From the NCBI GenBank assembly GCA_947446635.1, contig CANFHF010000010.1:1-64000 (forward strand): a stretch of 64,000 nt of DNA, in the 5' to 3' direction. Position numbers and translations under genes: made by a program. Below the pieces are notes generated by a model. The model searched no databases, was not told the DNA's origin, and saw only the letters and a list, made by a program, of their open reading frames with translations. Position 1 is the first letter of the stretch, and each line of letters begins with the position of its first letter. Positions 43,784-52,757 of this stretch are shown piece by piece. The DNA comes from Flavobacteriaceae bacterium. GTDB lineage: Bacteria; Bacteroidota; Bacteroidia; Flavobacteriales; Flavobacteriaceae.

Positions 43784-43810
43784 AAACCCTTACCAAAGGC
43801 AAGAGTTCTT
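43784..43810 (-). terminator. Terminator after gldN
   Basis: On the minus strand AACTCTTGCC-TTT-GGTAAGGGTT pairs over 8 of 10 positions and is followed by TTTTGTTTTTTGGG. It lies 24 bases after the gldN stop and should end the gldKLMN transcript. Confidence 0.7.
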
Positions 43811-43833
43811 TATACTATAATATGAAATCAAAG

Positions 43834-44727
43834 TTAGTAATTCCACATATCGTGCTCGAAATTCCGGATTTTTTCCTTCACTCTTTCAGATTCTAACAAT
43901 TGATTCTGCGCATTATCTTTCATGTAACTTGCAATCGCCCTATCGCCATATACATTTTCTTCTTGATATATGACACTATTAAATTGTCTTGAATTCAATA
44001 TTTGGTCAAAAGAAATAGGCATCGCCGAGTTTTTATCATTAAACGATTTGGCCTCATTCAAAACATCTCTGGCCGCTGGAAAAAATACCCAAAACAATTC
44101 AATATAATCTTTTTCGTCACTGTTCATCGTAAATACATCGGGAGTTACCGGACAAATTCCAAGTAAACGATATTTTAACTCACCTTGTCTTTTGTCGAAA
44201 TACCAATAACCCTTAATTTTATATTGGCTAACATCTTGAGCGGTAAGATCTTGTTTTATAATATATTCAGGAGATATTTTAATTCTAGCATTAAACTGTT
44301 CTCTACCAGCATCAGTGGTATCTATTTTGCTCAAAGAGGCTTGAATATCTTTATATGATTTCTTGGTATTGAAATAACTATCCGAATAAACATCGGTAAT
44401 TTCACCATCACGGATCGCTTTAGTTAGAACGTCGTATAAAGATCGTCTATTCTGCCCTATGTTTGCTGTGTCAACTGGAAAATAGAGTGGAAAATTAATC
44501 CTTTCGCTCAAATCAATAATTTCCCAAGTCATTTTACCCATTAAAATATCTCTATCATTTACATAGCCATATTCCAAAGGTTTGTCATTATCAGCAATAA
44601 GTTGGTCAGCAGACTTCATCCCTATTTCTTCGGGAAACTTTGCATTGAGCAAATTAGATTGCGCAAAAGAAATCATACTCCCAGTAATAGAAATAACAAC
44701 TATTAAAAAATTTCTTGCATTCATCAT
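43834..44727 (-). CDS. gldN: Gliding motility / T9SS ring protein GldN
   Basis: 297 aa with a signal peptide ending SMISFAQ. GldN forms the periplasmic ring of the T9SS with lipoprotein GldK. Recognisable blocks are YVNDRDILMGKMTWEIIDLSERINFPLYFP, then SLYDVLTKAIRDGEITDVYSDSYF, IKGYWYFDKRQGELKYRLLGICPVTPDV and ELFWVFFPAARDVLNEAKSFND. It is last of the four-gene gldKLMN run, 48 bases after gldM. Confidence 0.96.
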   Translation of the reverse strand: MMNARNFLIVVISITGSMISFAQSNLLNAKFPEEIGMKSADQLIADNDKPLEYGYVNDRDILMGKMTWEIIDLSERINFPLYFPVDTANIGQNRRSLYDVLTKAIRDGEITDVYSDSYFNTKKSYKDIQASLSKIDTTDAGREQFNARIKISPEYIIKQDLTAQDVSQYKIKGYWYFDKRQGELKYRLLGICPVTPDVFTMNSDEKDYIELFWVFFPAARDVLNEAKSFNDKNSAMPISFDQILNSRQFNSVIYQEENVYGDRAIASYMKDNAQNQLLESERVKEKIRNFEHDMWNY

Positions 44728-44775
44728 AATATCATTATAGATTATTGAAATAGCTCTGTTTCAAACTTCTTTATT

Positions 44776-46326
44776 TTATTGTATTTCATAAATTACCGGA
44801 GCCGTTCTTGGTAGTAAATAACTGCCCGCACCTACTAATTTAGTTTTAATTTCAGAAATGGTAACTTGATCTCCCCTTCCTACTTTTGAAAGAGCAGCCT
44901 TACATTGTTGGTTTATTTTATTACCAATAACAACGACCGTAGGCTGGCCAGCTACTTTAAAGTTGAATCCAACAACTTCAAAATTAACATCGAAATCAAA
45001 ATCAACTAATTTAGCCCCAATAGATGAAATTTCTAGACCTGATTTAGGGCCTTTTACCACACCCATTTCACCTCTAATTGTTCCTATTGGACCCGGGATT
45101 CCTTTTATTCTAAAAGTCTTTTTATCAGAAACTTTAGTCCCGTCTGGGAGCAAGGCTGTCACATTAATAACGGTTTCAGTTCCTGCTCCAGGAAACAAAT
45201 TGAAAGCTCCTGGTTTTCCTGACGGACTCATTCCTGGGGCAGATGCAGTAACTTTGTCTGCAGAAATTCCTGCAAATGAAATCGTCATCGGGTTTACAAT
45301 ACCACGATACACTACGTTGAGTTTATCGGCAGATATGTTAGCAGATTTTGGTCTTGACACTACAACATAATTCCCTTCAATAGGCAAACTAACTACCTTT
45401 CCATTTTCATCAAAATTAAACGACCCAGATATTTTATGTTCTCCCACATTTCCACTACCAATTGAAAATTTGGCTTGTCCTGCTTCGGATTGAATATTAG
45501 ACCCATTTATAATTACTGATTTAGCCTTTAATAACGGATCAAATTTACCTAGAATAATTTTTCCCGTAACCGCCTCCCCTTGAAAGAAAACAGATTTATC
45601 TGGAACCACAATTGGCTTATAAGCTGTAAGAGAAGCAGCAGCAATCAAATCTGATTGAAACATCGAGGACATTACATCACTTTCGGTGGCTTTTATATCA
45701 GCTTGTAATTGTGTTAATTTGGTAACGGTTGAAATTAAAGGGTATCCTTTATAATTATAATTTATCCATGGCTGAGGAGTAACCTCATCTTTTTTCTTTA
45801 TTGAATTTGTCGAAAATCTTTTTTCAATTTTATTAATTTCAATTTCGGGAAGTTTACTTCCCGCTATTTGCTTGATTTGAGATGGGTAATTTTTCATTCT
45901 ACTTAAAAATAATTCACCCTCTTTAGATGGTTTTTCACCTATAAAAAACAATTTATCCACTAAATCACTTTTATCCATTTGTTCATAAAGGAAGTTTCCG
46001 TCATCATCTTTTTTGGTCGTTTTTGTTATTGTTGTTTTAATGCTTTCCAAATAATCACAATATTCATTCGATATAGCTCTAATTTTATCAACTATAATTT
46101 TTTTGTCGCCATATTGCCCAGGTTGATCCGTTGCTTTTTGCGATAATTGTTGAAACGAATCCGTATTCCTATTGTCTGTTAACGAATTGGATTCAATGAT
46201 TTTTAAGTTTAAAATTCCAAAAGCAGATAATACTTCTTTGGATACATTTAATGCTAGCATTGCGATAAAAACCAAATACATTAGGTTAATCATCTTCTGT
46301 CTAGGGGTTATTTTTACTTGTGCCAT
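44776..46326 (-). CDS. gldM: Gliding motility / T9SS motor protein GldM
   Basis: 516 aa. GldM dimers span the inner membrane once (YLVFIAMLALNVSKEVLSAF) and reach across the periplasm to the GldKN ring. Arg9 before the helix (KITPRQKMINLMYLV) is at the position known to pair functionally with GldL Glu49. Four periplasmic domains follow; KRFSTNSIKKKDEVTPQPWINYNYKGYP, then FQGEAVTGKIILGKFDP and GSYLLPRTAPVIYEIQ are typical. It is 45 bases after gldL. Confidence 0.96.
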   Translation of the reverse strand: MAQVKITPRQKMINLMYLVFIAMLALNVSKEVLSAFGILNLKIIESNSLTDNRNTDSFQQLSQKATDQPGQYGDKKIIVDKIRAISNEYCDYLESIKTTITKTTKKDDDGNFLYEQMDKSDLVDKLFFIGEKPSKEGELFLSRMKNYPSQIKQIAGSKLPEIEINKIEKRFSTNSIKKKDEVTPQPWINYNYKGYPLISTVTKLTQLQADIKATESDVMSSMFQSDLIAAASLTAYKPIVVPDKSVFFQGEAVTGKIILGKFDPLLKAKSVIINGSNIQSEAGQAKFSIGSGNVGEHKISGSFNFDENGKVVSLPIEGNYVVVSRPKSANISADKLNVVYRGIVNPMTISFAGISADKVTASAPGMSPSGKPGAFNLFPGAGTETVINVTALLPDGTKVSDKKTFRIKGIPGPIGTIRGEMGVVKGPKSGLEISSIGAKLVDFDFDVNFEVVGFNFKVAGQPTVVVIGNKINQQCKAALSKVGRGDQVTISEIKTKLVGAGSYLLPRTAPVIYEIQ

Positions 46327-46371
46327 ATTTTCTTAATAATTAGTTTAATTTTTTTATAAAGTCTAAACTAA

Positions 46372-47148
46372 TTATCCTTTATTACTCATTGCAGAAAGCA
46401 TACCTCCATAGACATTATTCAATGAGGATAGGTTAGTAGTCAAAGACTGCATCTGCTCCTTTAGTTTTATGTTATTTTCGAATACTTCTTCATTAATCTG
46501 TTCGTTTTTCGAAGCTGTATGAAGCTGTATTTTGTATAGACTATTAAGAGATTCCATATTAGCCGCAGCTAAAGTTAGTTCCTCGCTATATTTTTTGTTA
46601 GATGTAACAGAATCTTCATTGATTTTAGCATTTATTGAGGTGTTCTCTAACTGAATTTTATATAATCCATTCAAAGTTTCCATTTGGGTTGCAGCCAAAG
46701 TAAGCTCTTCGCTGTATTTTTTTGTAGAAGCTATCGAATCTTGTGTAGGCATAATACTTTTTGCTGCCCCTTCAAAATTTTTGATGCTATTTCCTAAACT
46801 AACCATCAATTCTCCGTCTATTTTGGCATTTTTCAACATAGCATCTAATTTTTTAGACAACATGCCTTCAGCGTCTGAAGAAACTTCTGTATTGGCTGAT
46901 TTTATAGAGGTTGCATTTTTATCGATTAGTTGTGGATAAACATTTTCCCAATTATATTCTACTTCAACAGGCTCAAAAGCAGAAAGAGCAAAAATTGCAG
47001 CTTCCACTACAAGTCCTATTGTAAGCATTAAATTCCCACTAATAAAACCAAATTCAAGGTGTGTTATTTTGAATAAAGCTCCAATAATAACAACTGCCGC
47101 TCCCATTCCGTATGCAAAATTCATTGCTTTTTTTCCTAATAATGCCAT
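46372..47148 (-). CDS. gldL: Gliding motility / T9SS motor protein GldL
   Basis: 258 aa. Two N-terminal membrane helices form, with GldM, the proton-driven rotary motor of the T9SS. Glu49 in MLTIGLVVEAAIFALSAF is the known functional residue. The cytoplasmic tail has a near-duplicate segment: KKYSEELTLAATQMETLNGLYKIQLENTS and KKYSEELTLAAANMESLNSLYKIQLHTAS, so an internal repeat of about 40 residues. It starts 19 bases after the gldK stop. Confidence 0.96.
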   Translation of the reverse strand: MALLGKKAMNFAYGMGAAVVIIGALFKITHLEFGFISGNLMLTIGLVVEAAIFALSAFEPVEVEYNWENVYPQLIDKNATSIKSANTEVSSDAEGMLSKKLDAMLKNAKIDGELMVSLGNSIKNFEGAAKSIMPTQDSIASTKKYSEELTLAATQMETLNGLYKIQLENTSINAKINEDSVTSNKKYSEELTLAAANMESLNSLYKIQLHTASKNEQINEEVFENNIKLKEQMQSLTTNLSSLNNVYGGMLSAMSNKG

Positions 47149-47167
47149 AATAAAAAATTTAGTTTAG

Positions 47168-48595
47168 TTAATATTTAATTTGTTTTTTATTCGTTAATTT
47201 TCCTGTATTCTGAGTTCCCATATAATCCTGAACGGTTCTAAAGCCAATGTAACTTCTAGCAGAATCAGCATATTCATAATCGCGGGTGCTTACTTGTAGA
47301 AAATATGAAACGTCTTTCCATGAACCGCCTCGTATTACTTTTCGCATATTTTTGTTATCTTGAACATTTGGGTTCATAGAAGAAACATATTCATAGGTAT
47401 TTGGATCATAAGAAGTATCAGTCCATTCTGAAACATTGCCAGCCATATTGTATAAATTATAACCATTTGGTTCGTACGATTTTGCTTCTACAGTATATAA
47501 AGAACCATCTGCGGCATAATCGCCTCTCATGGGTTTGAAATTGGCAAGAAAACATGCTCTATCATTTTTGGTATAAGGCCCGCCCCAAGGATAGGTAGCG
47601 GATTCAAGACCTCCCCTTGCCGAATATTCCCATTCTGCTTCGGTAGGTAATCTAAAATTATTAGTCAAATTATGTTTTTTTTTCTTGGATTTTATATAAC
47701 TGTTTTTATACAATGTTCTCCAGGCGCAAAATGCTTTAGCTTGTTTCCAGTTTACTCCTACAACAGGATAATCCCCGTAGGCTTGATGCCAAAAATAATC
47801 ATTATGCATAGGCTCATTATAAGAATAGGAGAAGTCTTTAATCCAAACCGTAGTGTCTGGGTATATTTTTACTTGTTCAGTTCTTATAAAATCTTTTCTT
47901 TTTTCCGATTTAACTTTAGCTGCAGCCGCTATGTCCATCCAAGAATATCGGAATTTCAATTTGTTTATATCCATTGTTCTCACACCATTAAAAGATGCTT
48001 CCAACGGCAAATACATTGTGTCCATTACCTCTGTATAGTATTCGTCTGGATATAATTTAGGATCTTTGATTAACTTAATCTTTTTATTGAGCTTTCTACT
48101 AGCATATGGGTCATCATCATTACCAATACTATAATAATTATCATACATATATTTATCGTATGCATTCATTTTTTCGGGATCAGCATCATTAAAAGCAAAA
48201 TCTCCAATACTTTGAGCATTTTTACCTTTTCCTGTATCATTTCCTTCACCTGGTTTTAGACCCATTTCGTCCGCCAAAATTGCCAATCGAACCCTGATAG
48301 TTGAATCTTTTACCCATTCTACAAACTGGCGATACTCACTATTAGTGATTTCTGTCTCGTCCATGTAAAAAGAGCGAACTGTAACTGTTTTTATATTTGT
48401 TGCGTCTTCAAGATGGGCGATGTCGTCATCAGATTTCCCCATGATAAATGAACCTCCTGGAATCAAAGTCATTCCAAAGGGTTTTTCAGGATTCCATTTT
48501 GCTCCTTTAACGCCAACTAATTCACCTTGATCAGTTGAACCACCACAACTAATAAACAAGCTTAATATTGCCATAAATGCAATGAATTTCTTCAT
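47168..48595 (-). CDS. gldK: Gliding motility / T9SS lipoprotein GldK
   Basis: 475 aa. Lipoprotein signal ends LFISC (Cys17). The fold is that of formylglycine-generating-enzyme/sulfatase-modifying proteins (MTLIPGGSFIMGKSD, then EITNSEYRQFVEW, PVVGVNWKQAKAFCAWRT, FRLPTEAEWEYSARGG, NMAGNVSEWTD and RGGSWKD). GldK forms the outer-membrane-associated ring with GldN. It is first in the gldKLMN run; TAGTTTTG at 48694-48701 (minus strand) is a possible -7 element about 100 bases upstream. Confidence 0.96.
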   Translation of the reverse strand: MKKFIAFMAILSLFISCGGSTDQGELVGVKGAKWNPEKPFGMTLIPGGSFIMGKSDDDIAHLEDATNIKTVTVRSFYMDETEITNSEYRQFVEWVKDSTIRVRLAILADEMGLKPGEGNDTGKGKNAQSIGDFAFNDADPEKMNAYDKYMYDNYYSIGNDDDPYASRKLNKKIKLIKDPKLYPDEYYTEVMDTMYLPLEASFNGVRTMDINKLKFRYSWMDIAAAAKVKSEKRKDFIRTEQVKIYPDTTVWIKDFSYSYNEPMHNDYFWHQAYGDYPVVGVNWKQAKAFCAWRTLYKNSYIKSKKKKHNLTNNFRLPTEAEWEYSARGGLESATYPWGGPYTKNDRACFLANFKPMRGDYAADGSLYTVEAKSYEPNGYNLYNMAGNVSEWTDTSYDPNTYEYVSSMNPNVQDNKNMRKVIRGGSWKDVSYFLQVSTRDYEYADSARSYIGFRTVQDYMGTQNTGKLTNKKQIKY

Positions 48596-48856
48596 AAAAA
48601 TTTGAGTTATATATACATTATTGCTAATTTAACAACGTTATTTATTACTATTTAATAAGCAATTAATTTTAGATTCCTTTTGTTTAAAGGAGCCAAAACT
48701 AAAGTTTAATCTGCTAATAAAAAAATATTATATCAATTAAAACTTAGTAAAACCGAAACAAATGCCTAAAACATTATTTTTTTATAAGTTTCACATTAAA
48801 AAACAAAATTCTTGTTTTACTTTATTATTTCAATTCTTTTTAGGCTAAACTAATAC

Positions 48857-50008
48857 TTAAATGATATTCTTTCGTTGTGCTTTCCACCATCTTTCGGGAA
48901 TTTCCTGATTACAGGCTCCCAAATATTCATCGTGTGAGCAAGGTAATAACGTGTTTTTCTTTAACTTATTATTACTATTTGAAATAAAAGGTATTTCTAT
49001 CCACCATCGGTCGGTTTTATTACTTTTATAAAACACCAATTCTTCCTCTTCTAAAGGTATAATATACTTGATGTAATTTTCTTTACTGCCAAAAGGATAT
49101 TCATTAGAACGGTAATGAAATCCCTCAATAAAATACCAAATAATTTGAGCTATTAAAACGGATTCTTGCTTAGTATTAGTGTGATTAAATATTCCTAAAA
49201 GTGAAACTTTATCACTTATGCCAGCGTATCTTGATAAGGAACAAATCTCTTTTCCATTAAACCCGTTCGGAGTGAATGTGATGTTATTTCCTGAATCAGA
49301 TGATTTTACAGCAGTTAAATCGATGCTAACTATATCAGCATCTCTAAAAACAGGCTCAGCAATTGCAATGTTATTGGAAACATCTCCTAATCGGTATGCG
49401 TCAAAAAATAATTTATCAATCAAATCGATTTCTTCCTGTGAATTATAATAAGTTTGAAATCCAACATTGCTGAAATTAAATAGATTATTGGGTTCTTCTA
49501 GTATTATCTTGGTCAAATAAGATTTGGCAGATATGGGATCACTTTCTTTTCCAAAATCAAACGTATTGTCAATCGAAACTAGATTTACCATTTGTTCCAA
49601 TTCGTCATATGCCCTATAAAGTGCATAGGTCAGATCTTGAGAACCACCTATAACAATAGGTATTATTTTTTTTTTGATTAAAGTCGAAACCACTTTTTTT
49701 AAAGCAAAATAAGTGTCATCACTTGAATTTCCTGCTAAAATATCTCCTAAATCGGCAATGGAAGCAGCCCAATTTCCGGGATACAGGGCGTACAATTCTT
49801 TTCGAATGGATGATAAATCCACTTCCTGGGTCTGGTTTATATCCCCGCGATTTTCCAAAACACCGATAATAGCAATTTTAATTTTGCTCAAATCAGGAAA
49901 GTTTTCCGTTGAATGAAACACTACTTTGCTTCCCAATTGCTGAGATGAAAATCCCTGAATCAATGGAAGTATTTCTTTGTCTAAAGGTTTTAGAAAATCC
50001 AACTCCAT
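48857..50008 (-). CDS. Arginase-fold (formimidoylglutamase-like) protein with eroded metal site
   Basis: 383 aa. Overall it reads as an ureohydrolase (FPDLSKIKIAIIGVLENRGD, PIVIGGSQDLTYALYRAYD, VSIDNTFDFG, ADIVSIDLTAV, SRYAGIS). The binuclear Mn ligands are degraded: GGDH is GGSQ, DAHxD is DNTFD and SxDxDxxD is SIDLTAVKSSD. It is therefore likely a non-catalytic member or has changed chemistry. It lies between topA (1 base apart) and gldK, all on one strand, and has probably been recruited to something other than histidine catabolism. Confidence 0.82.
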   Translation of the reverse strand: MELDFLKPLDKEILPLIQGFSSQQLGSKVVFHSTENFPDLSKIKIAIIGVLENRGDINQTQEVDLSSIRKELYALYPGNWAASIADLGDILAGNSSDDTYFALKKVVSTLIKKKIIPIVIGGSQDLTYALYRAYDELEQMVNLVSIDNTFDFGKESDPISAKSYLTKIILEEPNNLFNFSNVGFQTYYNSQEEIDLIDKLFFDAYRLGDVSNNIAIAEPVFRDADIVSIDLTAVKSSDSGNNITFTPNGFNGKEICSLSRYAGISDKVSLLGIFNHTNTKQESVLIAQIIWYFIEGFHYRSNEYPFGSKENYIKYIIPLEEEELVFYKSNKTDRWWIEIPFISNSNNKLKKNTLLPCSHDEYLGACNQEIPERWWKAQRKNII

Positions 50009-50009
50009 A

Positions 50010-52511
50010 TTATTTCTTTTTCGCTACTGTTTTCTTTGCAGCAGGTTTTTTTGCAGTTGTTTTTTTAGCTGGCGTTTTCTTAGCAATCATTTCTTGAACT
50101 TGTTCCAAAGTCAGTTTTGACGCCTCAATGTCTTTGCTTAATTCTATTTTGATTTTTCCTTTGGTAATTACGGATCTTCCCCAGCGGGCTTTTTCGACTA
50201 GTATTCCTTCTTCCTTCCAATGGTGTAAAACCTTGTCGATGTTTTTTTGTAATTTGTCATCTATCAATTCTTCGATGTCGGCTTGGGATAAATGATCAAA
50301 ATTGTATTTTTTAGAAACATTGATAAAAATGCCGTCCCATTTGATAAATGGGCCAAAACGACCAGTTCCTTTTTGAACACCTTCTCCTTTATAAATAGCT
50401 ATTGGCGCATCGGCTAAAGCTTTTTCATCAATTAATTCTTGGGCTCTTTTTAGAGTAATGCTTAAAGGATCTTCTCCTTTTGGTAAAGAAACAAAAGCAG
50501 CGCCATGGCGAATGTATGGGCCATAACGACCATTGCTAACTTCAACTTCTTCTCCTTTATAATTACCTAGATTTTTAGGCAATAAAAATAAATTTAAAAC
50601 CTCCTCCAGCGTAATGTTTCCAATATTTTGATCCGCCATTAAACTGGCGAATTTTTTTTCTTCGTCGTCAGCGGCTCCAATTTGAGCCATGGGGCCAAAT
50701 TTACCCAAACGAACAGAAACCGGTTTTCCTGATTCTGGATGTGTTCCTAAAATTCGTTCCCCGCTTTCTCTTTCCGCATTAGCTTCTACATCTTTCACCG
50801 TGGGGTGAAATTTATCGTAGAATTCTTGCATCATTTGAGTCCAATTCACGTTTCCTTCGGCAATTTCATCAAAGTCCTGTTCCACTTTGGCAGTGAAATT
50901 ATAATCCAAAATATTTTCAAAATTTTTGACCAAAAAATCCGTCACAATGGTTCCTATATCAGTTGGAACTAGTTTTCCTTTATCAGAACCCGTATTTTCT
51001 TTGAGTAATTTCTCGCCTACTTTCCCTGATTGTAAAGTCAGTTGGGTGTAATTCCGTTCTTGTCCGTCTAGATTTCCTTTTTCTACATAGTTTCTGTTGA
51101 TAATTGTAGAAATTGTTGGCGCATAAGTCGAGGGACGTCCAATGCCTAATTCTTCGAGTTTCTTTACCAAAGAAGCTTCGGTGTATCTTGCTGCTGCTCT
51201 CGAATATCTTTCGGTAGCTGTGATATAATTGTTGTGTAATTTTTCGTTGACTTTCATTGCGGGTAACAAGCCCTCTTGCTCTTCATCCTCATCGTCATGA
51301 CCTTCTAAATATACTTTCAAAAAACCTTCAAAAAGTAACACTTCGCCTGAAGCGGTGAAAATTTCACCATGGTTGTTCGCTTCAATTTTAACGTTGGTGC
51401 GTTCTAATTTTGCATCACTCATTTGCGAAGCCAAGGTTCTCTTCCAAATCAAATCATAAAGCCGCGCTTGGTCTCTGTCTATATTTACGGTGTGACGTGA
51501 CATGTCCGTAGGGCGAATTGCCTCATGCGCTTCCTGAGCGCCTTTGCTTTTATTGACAAAAGTTCTTGGTTTAGAAAATGCTACTCCGTATGATTTAATG
51601 ATTTCGGCTTGAGCGGCTTCCATCGCATCTTTTGACAAGTTCACGCTATCCGTTCTCATATAAGTAATGAGTCCCGCTTCGTACAACCGTTGTGCCAATT
51701 GCATCGTGATTCCAACAGGCAAATACAATTTCCTTGCAGCTTCTTGTTGTAAAGTCGAAGTGGTAAATGGACCAGTAGGTGATTTTTTGGTTGGTTTTGT
51801 TTCTAAATCCGAAACTTTATAGCTAGAGCCAATATTTTTGTTTAAAAAATCTTCGGCTTCTTTTTTTGTATTAAAATTCTTTGGCAATTTGGCCTTGAAT
51901 GACTTTCCGGCTTCATTAGTAAATTCGGCTACAACCGAATAGGAGGCCGTGGCTTTAAAGTTTTTAATTTCACGTTCTCGCTCCACAATCAAACGAACTG
52001 ATACTGATTGTACGCGCCCAGCAGAAAGCCCTCCTTTTATTTTTCTCCATAAAACAGGAGATAATTCATATCCCACTAATCGGTCCAAAACACGCCGGGC
52101 TTGTTGCGCATTAACCAAATTATAATCTATTTCACGCGGATTTTCAATGGCTTTTAGAATCGCAGATTTCGTAATTTCGTGAAAAACAATACGCTTGGTT
52201 TTGCTTTTATCCAATTTTAATTCTTCGGCAAGATGCCAGGAAATAGCTTCTCCTTCACGATCCTCATCACTAGCTAGCCAAACCATTTCGGCATTCTTGG
52301 CTAAGGTTTTTAGTTTAGAGACCAAGGCTTTTTTATCGGCAGAAACTTCATATTTTGGTTTAAAACCATTGGCTACATCTACGCCAATTTCCTTGGAAGG
52401 TAAGTCGGCAATGTGTCCATAACTGGATTCTACTTGGTAGTCGCTTCCCAAAAATTTCTCAATTGTTTTGGCCTTTGCAGGGGACTCCACGATAACTAAA
52501 TTCTTTGCCAT
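50010..52511 (-). CDS. topA: DNA topoisomerase I
   Basis: Type IA topoisomerase that relaxes negative supercoils. I take the ATG at 52511 (MAKNLVIVESPAKAKTIEKFLG), 833 aa; the track's start is a TTG seven codons upstream. Toprim motifs VIVESPAKAKTIEKFLG and SDEDREGEAISWHL are present, with the catalytic Tyr in GLITYMRTDS. Zinc fingers of the E. coli type are absent; the C-terminal part has repeats such as GRYGPYIRHGAAF and GTGRFGPFIKWDG, and ends in a Lys/Ala tail (KKTPAKKTTAKKPAAKK). The arginase-fold gene follows 1 base after its stop. Confidence 0.96.
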   Translation of the reverse strand: MAKNLVIVESPAKAKTIEKFLGSDYQVESSYGHIADLPSKEIGVDVANGFKPKYEVSADKKALVSKLKTLAKNAEMVWLASDEDREGEAISWHLAEELKLDKSKTKRIVFHEITKSAILKAIENPREIDYNLVNAQQARRVLDRLVGYELSPVLWRKIKGGLSAGRVQSVSVRLIVEREREIKNFKATASYSVVAEFTNEAGKSFKAKLPKNFNTKKEAEDFLNKNIGSSYKVSDLETKPTKKSPTGPFTTSTLQQEAARKLYLPVGITMQLAQRLYEAGLITYMRTDSVNLSKDAMEAAQAEIIKSYGVAFSKPRTFVNKSKGAQEAHEAIRPTDMSRHTVNIDRDQARLYDLIWKRTLASQMSDAKLERTNVKIEANNHGEIFTASGEVLLFEGFLKVYLEGHDDEDEEQEGLLPAMKVNEKLHNNYITATERYSRAAARYTEASLVKKLEELGIGRPSTYAPTISTIINRNYVEKGNLDGQERNYTQLTLQSGKVGEKLLKENTGSDKGKLVPTDIGTIVTDFLVKNFENILDYNFTAKVEQDFDEIAEGNVNWTQMMQEFYDKFHPTVKDVEANAERESGERILGTHPESGKPVSVRLGKFGPMAQIGAADDEEKKFASLMADQNIGNITLEEVLNLFLLPKNLGNYKGEEVEVSNGRYGPYIRHGAAFVSLPKGEDPLSITLKRAQELIDEKALADAPIAIYKGEGVQKGTGRFGPFIKWDGIFINVSKKYNFDHLSQADIEELIDDKLQKNIDKVLHHWKEEGILVEKARWGRSVITKGKIKIELSKDIEASKLTLEQVQEMIAKKTPAKKTTAKKPAAKKTVAKKK

Positions 52512-52708
52512 AGGGATGTTTTTCTTGCGCAAAAGTAAAAGATTTTTTTAAATTTCGAGTTTTTTAAGTTTTAAAAGTGAATATAATATTTTAACAATAG
52601 ATTTCAATAGATTTCAATTGCATGATTTAATAAAGTATAAATATGGGTCAATTTCATTTATTTTTAATCCACATAATTTAAATTACTGTTAATTCTTCGT
52701 CTGACATC

Positions 52709-52740
52709 TTGTCATATTTATTGAAATTATCTTATCTTTG
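52709..52740 (+). promoter_or_regulatory. Promoter of miaB
   Basis: TTG at 52709-52711 and TATCTTTG at 52733-52740, a consensus -7 element, are separated by 21 bases. The ATG of miaB follows 17 bases after the -7 element, giving a very short leader. The spacer is slightly longer than ideal. Confidence 0.55.
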
Positions 52741-52757
52741 TGCTTTGAAAACACACG

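Noticed and set aside
44963-45370. 135-aa plus-strand ORF opposite gldM
   Set aside because: Shadow of the conserved gldM coding sequence; no independent motif.
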